DNA of 64,000 bases from Ampullaceana balthica (lineage: Eukaryota > Mollusca > Gastropoda > Lymnaeidae). This document shows, piece by piece, positions 52,263 through 64,000 of this stretch (its first letter is position 1; the number at the start of each line of letters is the position of its first letter). The DNA is taken from NCBI GenBank assembly GCA_944989445.1, contig CALYLW010000541.1, positions 558,001 to 622,000 of the forward strand. Reading direction: 5' to 3'. Made by a program: the position numbers and the translations under genes. The notes under the pieces are model-generated. The model made no database searches. It was not told the DNA's origin and was given only the letters and a program-made list of their open reading frames with translations.

Positions 52263-55200
52263 AATGATGTTTTGTGATTGGCGAGTTTGAAGTATGCATC
52301 ACTTTGTTAGGTCTAAAAATAGTGGTTGCAAAAAAGAGCATTTTTAAATTGAAAGGACAGTAGTTTTTTTTATATTTAAATGTTATTGCCTTAAAGCTAA
52401 ATCAAGACAAGAATTAGAACCAGACTTTTCTAATGATATTAAATTTACTAGGCTGAGACAACATAATTATATTTTTATATATTTAAATTTAATTATGTTT
52501 TCTCAGCCTGGTGTATTTAAAATACCGGTAACTATTTAATATATTTATCCTCTTCTAAGCAGACAAAAATATTTAATCATAGCCCCATGAAGTCACTGAA
52601 AAGTAAGTTGGAAAATAAGAGTACATTTTTTAGAGAATTCATTATCCCTACGTTATACGTTGTCATTTAAGTATTTTAAAATGTAACAACAAACAGTCCT
52701 TAATGCTAAATATTGACTCTAAGATGTACCTTTCTTTTGGTGGGCCATGTATTCATCTATAAATGTGACTTTGCTTTCATCTCTACCTGCCCTCCTTATA
52801 CAGACAGCATTATAGAGTTGATTCAGTAGTATTTTAATCAATTTGTCATCTCTATTGTAATATGTATATATACATTTCACGATGTTTCCCTCTGTACAAA
52901 CTTTAAAGTTCTAAAAAAATTGATGTTGACAATGGTCTTAAGCGTGATCCAAAAAATAAAATCTATAACTTAAATATTTTAAATTTTGTTTGTTATAGCT
53001 TCAGAATTATCCATCTGTATGAATGTTTGGATGTTGCCCTTTTATTTCCTACTTAACTTCTGACTGAACTATAGTTTTAGTGTCCTTCCAGCTAATCCTT
53101 CATCTATTTAATTATTAGTTTTTCAAGACAATTTAATATTTATTTTAAAATGAGAGTTCATTTGGAAACTACTACAATCTTCAGCCTTGTAAGATCACAC
53201 AGAGATGTACATATTCAAAAATCCAAATTTGGGGGAGGTGTGTAGTCAAAATCAGTTTTCAGCTGCAGGATTACAAAACTTTAAAGAATTGCAACTGCTC
53301 TACTCTAAATGAAATCCCTTTAATTTGTTTGAAGCAATTAATGTATATTTTTAAAAAATCTTTGATAGATTTTGTCTCAGAAATAATCAGTTGGTCATAG
53401 AGCTATTGAACAAAAAAGTTTACAACACTGACTAAAGGTTACAGCATAATGAATAATCATACAAAAAGGGCAGAATTACAGTAAATCTTATGTGTAGTGT
53501 TTCTTTTTAAAAGAAGGGGTTTAAGTCAAAGTACACTAAAAATATAATAACATTGTAAAATTATGGTTCAAACCGGGAGAAGTAAGTCTTGAGATATCAA
53601 ATCTTTGAGGATCATTTCAACAGAGTTTCTTTGGGGTCGGAGCATTATTTATTTAATTAGCAATCTATGTTAATTTAAAACCTTTTAATTTTAATGTTGC
53701 ATCACAGTTCCTCAAAAGTCCTGAAATAATAGAATTTTTTTCATTCATGCTTTATTTATTATCACTTTCACACTATCCTCTCTAACAAATTTTTTGATTA
53801 ACAATGTTCTTTATTTGAAAACATTTATTTATTAGCAACTTGATAAATGAAAATTGTTGAATTTAATTTATATGTACAAATGTAGTTTTTTTAAAATCAA
53901 GCTTTTCTTTAAAAAAATTAAATTAAAAAGCAACTTTAAAAAAAGGAAAGCGCTATCAGTGTATAGTTTTATCTCCTTTTATAGTAATTATAGTTACTTT
54001 TTCCCCCCTTCCAAGCAACTGAAATGAATTTCAGAGAGCATCCATCTTTTCTTTAAGAAACCTCTTAGATCATCAAAAGAAGTGCATCAAAAGCATCAAT
54101 ACTATTTAATTTAAGAATTGGTTAAAGAAATAGATTTATAAAATTATCCAGACAAATTTATTCAATACACTCCAAAAATTTTAAGATAAGTAATGGGTAA
54201 TAGTAAAAGTATTAAATGATCAAAAAAATATTTTTTTAAAATATTTTTTAAAAATTTGTTACTTGCCTGATTATTTTTCAGAACACAAAACGGCTCTTAG
54301 TGTTCACAAATTCTAGTTAGAATGTCAATATCAATTCATGAAAGGTATTTTACTAATCTTCAGTATTAAACATTGAAATCGCATGCAAGCTACTTTAGGA
54401 ACTGGGTTTATTTTATATTTCAAAGAAATGAAAAATCAGAATGATTTGGTCAATAATTGGATTTCATAAATAATATATTATATTATAATACATGTATAAT
54501 AAGTTATCTCCACATATAGTAATCACACTTCCTATGAAGACTTTTTTGTGGGGCTGAATTGACATGGGTATTCAAGAATATAACAATAACAGTAGTTTCT
54601 AAAAATATTACTAAAATTGTCTCAAATATCATCAAAGTATATAAATATAAAGCTAATCACTTTTATTATTATTTTGTTTCTTCAGACTTCACTTACTTAG
54701 TAGGTAAAATTCCCCAAAAATGTACTTAGTAGTACATACATTTTTGAAGTTTTTAAAAAAAAATAAGGTTTGGAATTTTACAACACAATAATGTGTTCTA
54801 TATAAAACACTTTTGAAAAATTGCCTTGGTGGGAAAATGTAGCTATTTGTATGATGGAAATGAATGAAATCATTTTTGATGAAAATATAAATTGAAGAAT
54901 ACCATAACTAAAATTTGACTAGGGTGTATTCTTTTTTACTCTCTAATGATGTGTTAGTGATATAATAAATCATATTGTGTAAATTCTATTTATTTTAAAT
55001 TTCATAAGACTTATAAGAAATATTTAGAAAACGCTTTGTAGTTTGTTGCCAGATTTATTTAAAAACAAATATTTCAATTATATATTTAATTACTTGTACA
55101 TCAAGAGAAGAAGATTAACAAGAATTTAAATTTCATATGGGTTAGACATCTGTACTTCACTAAATAGAAACGTGAACCCTAAAACATTAAGATACATGTA

Positions 55201-58200
55201 TTGCTAAAAGATTTGACTAAATGAATAAATTTAGCCCAGAAAAACAAGAAATTTAAATAAGGAGAGGTGCATGTAAAGAAGAGAAATATTTGTCATAATC
55301 AATTAACATCAAAATAATTTTAAAAATACACAGCTACCTAAATATTGTTTTGACACATTCAGGAAGACAAATCTATTTTTTAAGAGAAAAATGTATTGTG
55401 AAGATCAAAGCTGAATAGATGTGTAATCACACTGTCAAAGAATTACAAGAAGTTGATGACTATACCAAATAATTTTTTTTCATCCACATTCTTCATTTTT
55501 AGATTCATTCACAGCTCACCCATAGAACAATAGAAAACTTTACTTACATTTAACTTTTACTAGAAGCTAACTTTGTTTTTCTTTTAAAATTTCAATTAAA
55601 AGAACCCATTTGTATTACATGTATAACTATTATGGAAAGAGAAAGAAAAGTAAGGTATGGGTTATGTAATGGAAAGTGGCTTGGAGGGTAGTAAAAAGAT
55701 TATCAATCCCTTAAATTGTGTGCATCATTTGTGTTTTTATTGGGCTAAGAGGTAAGTTATGTGGATCATTTTATTAATTACAGTGTTTCTTAATTAAGAC
55801 ATTGTCATAATTATAAAATTTCAGATGATTAAATTATTTTTGCCAATGTCATGACACCCTGTACTCAGCAGACAGCTCCATTTTAATTAAGTGGATCATT
55901 TTCCAGGATCAGTTTAAATATTGACTCTAACTGAATCACCATTCACCAAGTCTGGTAACATCCTTTGACTTAATTGTTACATGTGTCATTTTAAATGCAT
56001 ATGAAACACAAATAGACACGTGATGGCCAACCAACATATCATCATCAACTGAAAGCAAAGTTATGTACTGCAGTAAAAAATATATAATAATTATGTGTGT
56101 GTTCTCTGTCAAATAAAATATATCAAATATGCAACACAAAAAAAAATTACATGTACAACTTTAAATAAACAATGCAGTTACAATGAAACTTATTGCAGTT
56201 TAAGCATAGATGAATGCTTTAAGAATGTCCCCATTCGTGTTCAGATGTACAATTACAATTACCGTAAGAAACATAAGAGGTGTACTCTGTCCATTCATGT
56301 AAATGTTCACGCTGCAGTTAATATTCCCGTCAGTCATTCTCTCAATGTGCACTCAAAAGATCACAGACTGGTTTACATTTCAATGATTAAATTAATCAAT
56401 TTTAAACTGATCATTATATATCAAACACAGCACAATTTTCTTCCTTAAACAATGAAATTATATTTAAAAAATATGTATCTCAAAGAGCATTATCGTGCAA
56501 ATTTCAAAGAAAAAAAAGGTTTACAGTTATTCTTATATGGGATTACTTAATAAAAATAAGTTTACAATATTAAATTTAGACTCCCATTAAGGTGTAAATT
56601 TTATCTTATTTTAATGGTTTAATTTTAAAAAAAAATCAATTAAGGTTGTTTTTACTTGTCTCTCTAAGCTCAATCGACTTATCCCCATTTTAATTAAAAA
56701 TGTAATTTAAGCCATGATATTTATTACAAGGTCAATTATTGATTGACTCACACTAAACAAAGAGGATATTGGATAGTTTAAGAGAGGCTGTACTTTCACT
56801 ACAATTTGAAATAGAAAATCCTGTACATTTCAGTTTTCAAACATTTCACATGAACTTCTAACTCAATCCCATCTATATATAAAAACACAACTCAACTGAC
56901 AAGTGGGAAAAAAAAAGTTACTCCTTCATTTACTGCATAAACTAGTTGACACTCAACCTTATCATGCTGCCATATGTCAGCTAAGACAATCAGACTTTTC
57001 ATTTTGTATTGCATTCTTGTTTGAGACCACTGCCCTTTAACCCTTGTATAACCCACTGCCCTTTGACCCTTGTATAACAAGAGAATTGTATGGGGTTAGA
57101 CTGTTTTTGTCTCTGGATTTTGCCAACAAAATATTGTTCAAATTTTTACAAGGTAAACAACAAAATTTCAACTATCATGCTTAATGATAACTGGCCACAA
57201 GTAAGCTTGGTTTAAATAATAAAGTACCGGTAAGTAGATTTGTCTTCATTTGTTATTTTTTATAAGCTATCCTTACATTCAGCAAAGCTTAATCAATTTA
57301 TATGCATGTTTCAGTGCCGTCCTATGCAAAGCCAACGGCAACAAAGATGCCGTCTAGAAAACAGGGGGGGCTCTATATAGTCACCTTGTCCTTAAGAAAA
57401 TCAGGCCCTGAATGGCCACTCACTAACAACATAACATTCAGCAAAACTCACAAATAATATCCAATTTGTTTTTGTACGCCCTGCATGTTTGAAGAGGTCA
57501 ACTCCAATAGTTCAACAAATTTCAATGGTGCCTGACTTTTTGGTTGTGTCAGATTCGATGATAAGTATTGGTAACAATGATGTCCATGAGCTATAATAGA
57601 ATTATATCACAAAGGAAAACCAAGTTCAAGGATGTCCATAGGAGAGGGTCGCCCGCACCCACCCTCCCAACCTCACCCCCACCCTCAGCGATCAAATAAA
57701 AATGTTGTATAGATGAATTTATTTATTTTATTTTTTTCCTTGTATTCCGTCAGTCATGAAAATGTCAGTCAACTGTGAGGTTCTTGATTACAATGAATAT
57801 AATCAGTCAAGTCATAACACATTGATTCAAACAGTGGTTTCCAAAGCTAGTGCTGAGAAGCTAAGGGATAAAAGAAATATTCCCTGCTACAAACACTCTC
57901 AGATGTGGCTTAAATATTCAACCTTAAAATCAGCATGGGGACAAGTTGTTAAACTTATTGTTGGTAACCACTGGAATACAGTTACAGTTTAGTTACAGTT
58001 ACAGTAGTCCTCTGTTTTCTTTCAATAGCTCAAAAAATATTCAGAACCGGGTTATGTTCATTACAAGAATGACAAACTTAGGAGGTCTACATTAAAAATA
58101 AGTCTAGTAATTTTCATAAAATATCTAAGCAAACTGGGTCTGTATGTAGCACAACTATAAACACAACTTAGAATCAGAAACATAAAACTTAGACACAATC

Positions 58201-58695
58201 AGATCACAAGTCCCAATCCATGACACCAGACCCAAAGTTTGCTCTTGTTCAGCTAGTGTTTAGATAAGTTTCAAACATTGTAAAGGAATGTTTTTGAAGT
58301 CAGTTTTATTTTCTTTCTAAACCTGTCAACTTTTCATTGACTGGCAGAGCCAATGGGTTGAAGTTGCCTGTAATGCCTAAAAAGAGTTTTAGATGAAAAA
58401 CCTTTACCCAAAGGATATGTACACAAAGTTTACATCATTGTCACTTAAAGTTAAGTCTGATGTCACATTTTCATTTACACTACTAATGTCATTTACACTA
58501 AATCTCATGTAAAACTGTCAATCACTCTATGTTCAAAATGATGTCATTTACACTAAGCTTGATGTGATGATGTCATTCCCAGTAATCCAGATATGGTATT
58601 ATCCTTTACACCGACATGACAATGTCACTGACAGAGTGAGATTGAGATGTGATATCCTAGTGTAACCAAGTGTCCAACATGAGTTCTTTCAACCA
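52263..58695. other. Long AT-rich intergenic / mannosidase 3' UTR region
   Basis: Over 6 kb with no recognisable gene, transposon ends or large arrays. The part next to 58,695 may be the mannosidase 3' UTR, but a poly(A) signal could not be assigned with confidence. A small duplication of CCCTTTGACCCTTGTATAAC lies at about 57030-57080. Confidence 0.6.
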
Positions 58696-58932
<237 letters not shown>

Positions 58933-59345
58933 TCAAATAAACTCAATTTTATCAAGCAGATAACAGAATTATAATTCTTCAACAACAAAAAACATGTGAA
59001 AATAACTGAAAAAATTAATGTGGTAATAGTGGTTAAACAGCTTTTTAATTCACTATTTTTATTTAATTTAATAATGTCATTATGTGTTGTGATTATGATA
59101 TGTATTTTTTCATTGAATTTATTGATTATTGTATGTGTATAACTATTTTTATGTGAAGCGATGTGAGCCCAGCTACCTGTTGAGGTACAGCGCTATTAAA
59201 GTTATCAAATTATTATTATTATTTCTTGAAATGCTGGTGATGTTAAGCAAGTATTTTCAGACATTTCACCAATGTTTTTGGAGCTCTGTAGTTCAAATTT
59301 AATGACTTTGATCGGTGCCATGGGGTAATGACGAAAACAAAATTA

Positions 59346-59839
<494 letters not shown>

Positions 59840-60095
59840 ACAAGTTTTAAGTCTCATCTAGGTGAAAAAATACTGAAAACGATTGACTGGAAACTGAACT
59901 TATACTTTTACTGGGCAGGGGTTCTCCCATTTCGTATCTCTACAGACAAACATTTTTAAGACTTTGTCACATTTATGGTTGCATAGTAAAAAAGTCATAT
60001 CTTAGAAGTTAGTGAACATATTTAAAGAAAATTAAGAATAAAATACAGAGAATTCTAACCAGTTTATTATATTTAGTAAATAAAGCATCTAAAAT

Positions 60096-60112
60096 NNNNN
60101 NNNNNNNNNNNN
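60096..60112. other. 17-base assembly gap
   Basis: Run of 17 N immediately before the LTR start. It hides the 5' target duplication of the retrotransposon. Confidence 0.97.
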
Positions 60113-60637
60113 TGTCAGGGGTATGAGAATCACTGGGAGTGAATGCTTGTTGACGGGAGTGAACTCTTGTCACGAGAATATGTCGTAGGGATGTCTGAGC
60201 GAACTTCTGGTCACACGGGGTATGACAGAGGACACGCCAGGGTCAATCGAGACCAGTTTGGGGGGGTTAAAAGGGACGAGCTGAGTGGAGTTAGTTAGTT
60301 GGCGCAGAGTTGTGGAGACGGAACGGTCTGTGATAGACCGGGTAGTGATAGTAACACGGAGTGGACTCGGACCGAGTCGGACTTAGAGACTTCGTGTGTA
60401 TACGTGTGGCTGTAAGAGGACTTGAGCGTGGGCCCAGGATGGTCGAGTCGGACCGAGGGCATGCTCGAATATTAAGCCATTTGCAGATAGATGTATTTGA
60501 TGTCTAGGCGGGACCGCCAGTTTATACAATTGTACATAGCAGAATAAACAGTGACTTGTACCCAATCTTGTGTCATCTCTTGTGCGTATGTCGAGCGGAG
60601 AGCAAGCAATACCCCACCAACGAATGAGACCCTAACA
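60113..60637 (+). mobile_element. 5' LTR of a Ty3/gypsy-type retrotransposon
   Basis: Starts TGTCAGGG and ends CCCTAACA, an 8-base inverted terminal repeat with one mismatch and canonical TG...CA ends, 525 bp long. An AATAAA lies at 60543-60548. The LTR is placed by the adjacent primer binding site. The 3' LTR is outside the window, so LTR divergence and age cannot be judged. It is inserted in the mannosidase gene in antisense orientation. Confidence 0.82.
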
Positions 60638-60650
60638 TGGGGGCCCGTCC
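60638..60650 (+). other. Primer binding site (tRNA-Pro-like)
   Basis: TGGGGGCCCGTCC directly follows the CA of the LTR. Its complement ends in CCA and, from memory, differs at one position from the 3' end of animal tRNA-Pro, the primer of several retroviruses. This supports reverse transcription primed by tRNA. Confidence 0.75.
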
Positions 60651-61359
60651 AACGAAAGAGTCTCAGGAGTGCCAAGCACCGCCAACAACTTGAGAGAAAC
60701 GACGAAAACACGTCAGTACAGAACCTACTGTACTAGCTAGTACTAAGGGTCGGGTACATACCGTACAAGTCGCAGGAGAGTCAAGCGTAGGGCGTACGCC
60801 TCGAACCAGAACCAGTTAAGAGTTACGACGAAACCTAACACCGTAACCACATCAGCAAAACAACGACGTCGGAACCAGCACAGCATTGACGTCTGAACCA
60901 GCGACGAACACGGGCAGTCAAGGCGTCGACAGACGGTGCCAACTACGAGAGAAGACGATTACAAACTTTACCGGGAGGTCAAGTTGCAGAACCAACCATC
61001 CCGCCCCAGCTACAGTGGGACCCTGAGGAGCCGAGACAACCCACATCACCACAGTTCAAATCAGGACAAGATCGAGAAGATATTCAAGGTTGAGAAAAAC
61101 ATTTCTAAGTGACAGGGAAACGGCAAAAAGTGTGACTTTGTGAACTTCTTACGAATGGATATTTATTGTGTAATGGTACTTTCATTGTATATGGATATTA
61201 TGTCTGAAATATAACCCACAGTAAGTACGTACTAATTACTTATAAAATAGTGTTAAATTGGGAAAGTGTGCTATAGTAAAATTGATCTGTTAAATAATTT
61301 ATATATAATATAATATATATAATTAGATATAGCATATCTGTCATATATAAACGAACAAT
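60651..61359 (+). other. Retrotransposon leader
   Basis: About 700 bases between the primer site and gag, without a recognisable reading frame. It probably holds packaging signals, but no specific structure can be assigned. Confidence 0.5.
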
Positions 61360-62418
61360 ATGGAAACGAGAAGTAAAAAAACACAAGATATCGATAAAAT
61401 AATGGCGGACTTTAGGGAGACGGGGAGAAAGTTACAGTTAGAGGGGCAGGAGTTAAACAAATACGTACTAGACAAGTGGAGACAATGGGAAGAAGACGAA
61501 CGAGAAAACGAACGAGAAAGTAAGAGAAGACAGGAAGCTGCGGACATTAGGAAGCATGAAATGGAAATAGAGAAAATTAGATTAGAAACCGAGAAATACA
61601 AAAACAATGAAGGTGTACCGGGGGGCAAAACTGATAAAAACAGAAACTATCATTTACTGAAAAATCTACTAAAATATGAAAAAAGTAACGAGCTTGACGA
61701 GTACATTGACAACTTTGAACACATAGCCCAGCAAAATAAGGTGCCTAAGGAAGAATGGCTAGCCGAACTGCAGGTCCGAGTAACGGGGGACCTTCAGGCA
61801 TTCCTACTAACAGAGGATGTCAGAAAAAAATACCATGACTATGACGCCGTCAAGGCACTGATATTGACCCATGCAGGGTATAGTTCCGAAAAATATAGAG
61901 GGAAGTGGAACAACCTTAGGCTGCAGGGGGATAACTTCAGGGAATACCACTCAGTATTAGCAAGGAGTCTAGACAACTGGGTTGCCAGTACAGGGACGGA
62001 CAGGTCGTACGAGGGGCTACGAGACCTGGTGTGCAGAAATAAATTACTCACAAACATGAACCCCGAGATACTGAAAACTGTTTTATTAAACAAACCAACA
62101 AGTTGTGAAAGTGTGTTGACCCAGATAGACACAATCAAAGCTACAGGGCAAGACATAGTGACAAATAGTAGCAGAACAAGTTTTCAAGCCGGGGGGGTAG
62201 CAAAGTGGGGAGTTCAGAACAGAACCAGAAGGAGGTCAGCAGAGGGGAGACTAAATAGAGAACTAGGGGGCTGTTTTGTATGTGGTCGAGAGGGACACTG
62301 GAAAAATAACTGCCCTCGAAAACAGGGAAATAGAGAGTGGACACAGGCGGGAAATGAAATATACAGGGGTAGGCGAGAGTACGCGAGAGACCCTCCACAG
62401 AGATACAATATGAGGTGA
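61360..62418 (+). CDS. Retrotransposon Gag with SCAN-like capsid and CCHC knuckle
   Basis: 352 codons. Residues about 1-95 are charged and predicted coiled coil (KWRQWEEDERENERESKRR). Residues about 105-265 form a capsid-like region with ELDEYIDNFEHIAQQNKVP, a YDAVKALIL helix, YRGKWNNLRLQGDNFREYHS, then LRDLVCRNKLLTNMNPEILK and a CESVLTQIDTI helix. This pattern resembles the SCAN domain, which was derived from a Gmr1-like Gag. A zinc knuckle CFVCGREGHWKNNC (C-X2-C-X4-H-X4-C) lies at about residues 306-319. The stop is TGA followed by CTAG and then an open frame in the same phase, so a Gag-Pol product by readthrough is likely. The Gag frame is intact. Confidence 0.9.
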   Translation: METRSKKTQDIDKIMADFRETGRKLQLEGQELNKYVLDKWRQWEEDERENERESKRRQEAADIRKHEMEIEKIRLETEKYKNNEGVPGGKTDKNRNYHLLKNLLKYEKSNELDEYIDNFEHIAQQNKVPKEEWLAELQVRVTGDLQAFLLTEDVRKKYHDYDAVKALILTHAGYSSEKYRGKWNNLRLQGDNFREYHSVLARSLDNWVASTGTDRSYEGLRDLVCRNKLLTNMNPEILKTVLLNKPTSCESVLTQIDTIKATGQDIVTNSSRTSFQAGGVAKWGVQNRTRRRSAEGRLNRELGGCFVCGREGHWKNNCPRKQGNREWTQAGNEIYRGRREYARDPPQRYNMR

Positions 62419-62422
62419 CTAG
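62416..62422 (+). promoter_or_regulatory. Putative stop-codon readthrough motif UGA-CUAG
   Basis: The Gag stop is TGA followed by CTAG, the known leaky context for translational readthrough in alphaviruses and some animal mRNAs. Pol continues in the same frame with no further stop to the end of the window. An in-frame ATG at 62425, two codons past the stop, is an alternative way to start Pol. Confidence 0.65.
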
Positions 62423-64000
62423 GAATGCAGAATGGTGAACGGGGAAAAATGGGGGTAGGACGCAATAATAAAAATAAGTTGAGGCCACAAAGAAGAAATT
62501 TACACTGCATAAACATCGCAGAAGACATCGAAAGAAAATCGACAGGTGTATTATACTTAGAAAGAGGAAAATTAGGGGGTAAAGAAGTATCCGTACTCCG
62601 AGACACAGGCTGTACCATCATCGGGTGCAGGAAAAGTTTAGTTAATAGACATCAGAGAACAAATACAATTTATAAACTACGACTGATAGATGGAGCGATT
62701 ATAGAGTACCCGACAGCGTATATCGAAATCGATACTCAGTATGTAAAAGGGGTAGTGCTAGCGGCACTATTCGACGACCCAGTGGCAGACCTCATAATAG
62801 GAAATGTGGGGGAAGATAGAGAGGCGGTCCGCCACCATGGGAATGTCATAACAAGAGCACAAAGGAAGAGAGACAACGAAAATGTACTAAATACAGAAAT
62901 AGCCAATAACAAAATGTCAATAATACCGGAAAATAAAAACGTGAAATGGGAACAAGAAAAGGACCCAGAACTAGGAAAGTACTGGGAGAAAGCTAAGAAT
63001 AAAGAAGTAGAGCAAACAAAGCAAGGGAAAATTACATTTCATATGAGAAATGGTTATTTATATAGGAAATTTACAAACAATACGAACAACAAGATCGATG
63101 ACAAACTAGTAATTCCGTTTCAGAGTCGGGGGATTATCCTCCAGAATGCACACGAATCAGCACTAGCGGGACATAGGTCAGTCAGGAAAACAAAACATAT
63201 CATAACGTCAGAGTTTTTTTGGCCAAAAATGAACAAAGACATCACGGAATATGTTAAGACATGTCCAATATGCCAGAAGGCTCGACCGCCAGGGAAGATT
63301 AAGCCGATAGAACTCGGGTACATGCAAATAATTGGAGCACCATTTAAGAAAGTTGCGATAGACATAGTGGGACCTCTACCAATGACCAATAACAGGAATA
63401 GGTACATCCTGACGCTAATTGATATGGCTACCCGGTGGCCGGAGGCAGTACCATTAAAGAAAGTCACTGCAGAGGACATATGTGAAGCTTTATACTCAAT
63501 CTTCACTAGAATGGGATTCCCTGAGGAAATTTTGTCGGACAACGGACCCCAATTCTCGTCTGAATTGTACGTGCAGGTGTGCAAAATGCTTAACATCAAG
63601 ATCAGCCACTCATCCATTTATCATCCCCAGTCCAATGGAATGGTGGAAAGATTAAATGGAACACTAAAGACGATGCTACGGAAAGTAGTTACAGAAGGGT
63701 TAGATAACTGGGATACTGTATTACAGTCGGTGCTATTCGCATATAGGGAAGTTCCCAATGAAACCACATTAATCTCACCTTATGAGTTAATGTTCGGCAG
63801 GAAGGTGAGAGGGCCGATGGCAATATTGAGAACTATATTTACACATGAAAGCACCGCAGATGAGATAAATAGTACGTACGATTATATTATTGAATTAAGA
63901 AATAAATTAAAAACAGGGCTGGAAAAGGCGAGAGCGAACACAGTAGCACAGACGGTCAAGAATAAGACGTACTATGACCGACAGACAGTAAAGAGAGACA
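62419..64000 (+). CDS. Retrotransposon Pol, protease-integrase, partial at window end
   Basis: An open frame of 527 codons in the Gag frame. An aspartic protease comes first, with the active site RDTGC (Asp at 62602) and a later LIIGN segment near 62800. About 183 codons after the DTG is the integrase zinc-binding domain: His at 63151 and 63172, Cys at 63262 and 63271. The DDE core follows: Asp 63361 in AIDIVGP, Asp 63538 in LSDNGPQF, and Glu 63646 in NGMVERLNG, with 35 residues between the last two as in retroviral integrases. SPYELMFGRKVRGP and KTYYDRQ show the C-terminal integrase region. All catalytic residues are present. There is no space for RT and RNase H between protease and integrase, so these are either downstream (Gmr1-like order) or lost. 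Confidence 0.9.

Noticed and set aside
57756..57992. 78-codon frame in the intergenic region
   Set aside because: No recognisable domain and no supporting signals; length is within chance for the region.
63120..63617. 165-codon minus-strand frame
   Set aside because: Exact shadow of the integrase coding sequence.

Overview
The window is an AT-rich, intron-rich animal nuclear sequence. It carries many terminal-inverted-repeat elements, LINE remnants and minisatellites. I infer a lophotrochozoan, perhaps a gastropod mollusc; this rests on general gene and repeat style and is not proven by the sequence. No bacterial features, rRNA or functional tRNA gene were seen.

Layout. Positions 1 to about 10,600 are almost entirely repeat-derived: a pair of inverted arms about 455 bp long enclosing about 4 kb (988-4978), arrays of palindromic units, nested GGGG(C/T)CATCCAT-type MITEs, a pogo-like element, a hAT transposase remnant, and two LINE fragments on the minus strand. 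From 11,394 to 47,862 (+) lies one large gene recognisable along its full length as DOP1 (Dopey), built from 29 coding exons plus one possible microexon, about 2,690 codons in total. Its introns hold hAT, piggyBac-like and pogo-like elements, three long hairpins and three large minisatellites. Several minisatellites touch or copy splice sites. Exons 5, 6, 7 and 27 contain one-base frame breaks; those in exons 5 to 7 come as compensating pairs and several lie in or near homopolymers, so consensus error is the likely explanation.

From 47,863 to 58,695 is a convergent intergenic region with two clean hAT MITEs (8-bp target duplications) and a LINE 3' fragment. At 58,696-59,569 (-) are the last two exons of a class I alpha-1,2-mannosidase (GH47, MAN1A type); its next splice acceptor upstream has been tandemly copied six times. 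The rest of that gene lies beyond the window.

The right end, from 60,113, is an LTR retrotransposon inserted antisense to the mannosidase gene. It has an LTR, a tRNA-Pro-like primer binding site, a Gag with a SCAN-like capsid and CCHC knuckle, then an in-frame UGA-CUAG, then a Pol that runs from protease directly into a complete HHCC/DDE integrase with no room for reverse transcriptase between them. This order suggests a Gmr1-type Ty3/gypsy element with copia-like domain order, or an element that has lost RT. It is the most interesting object in the window and it runs off the end.
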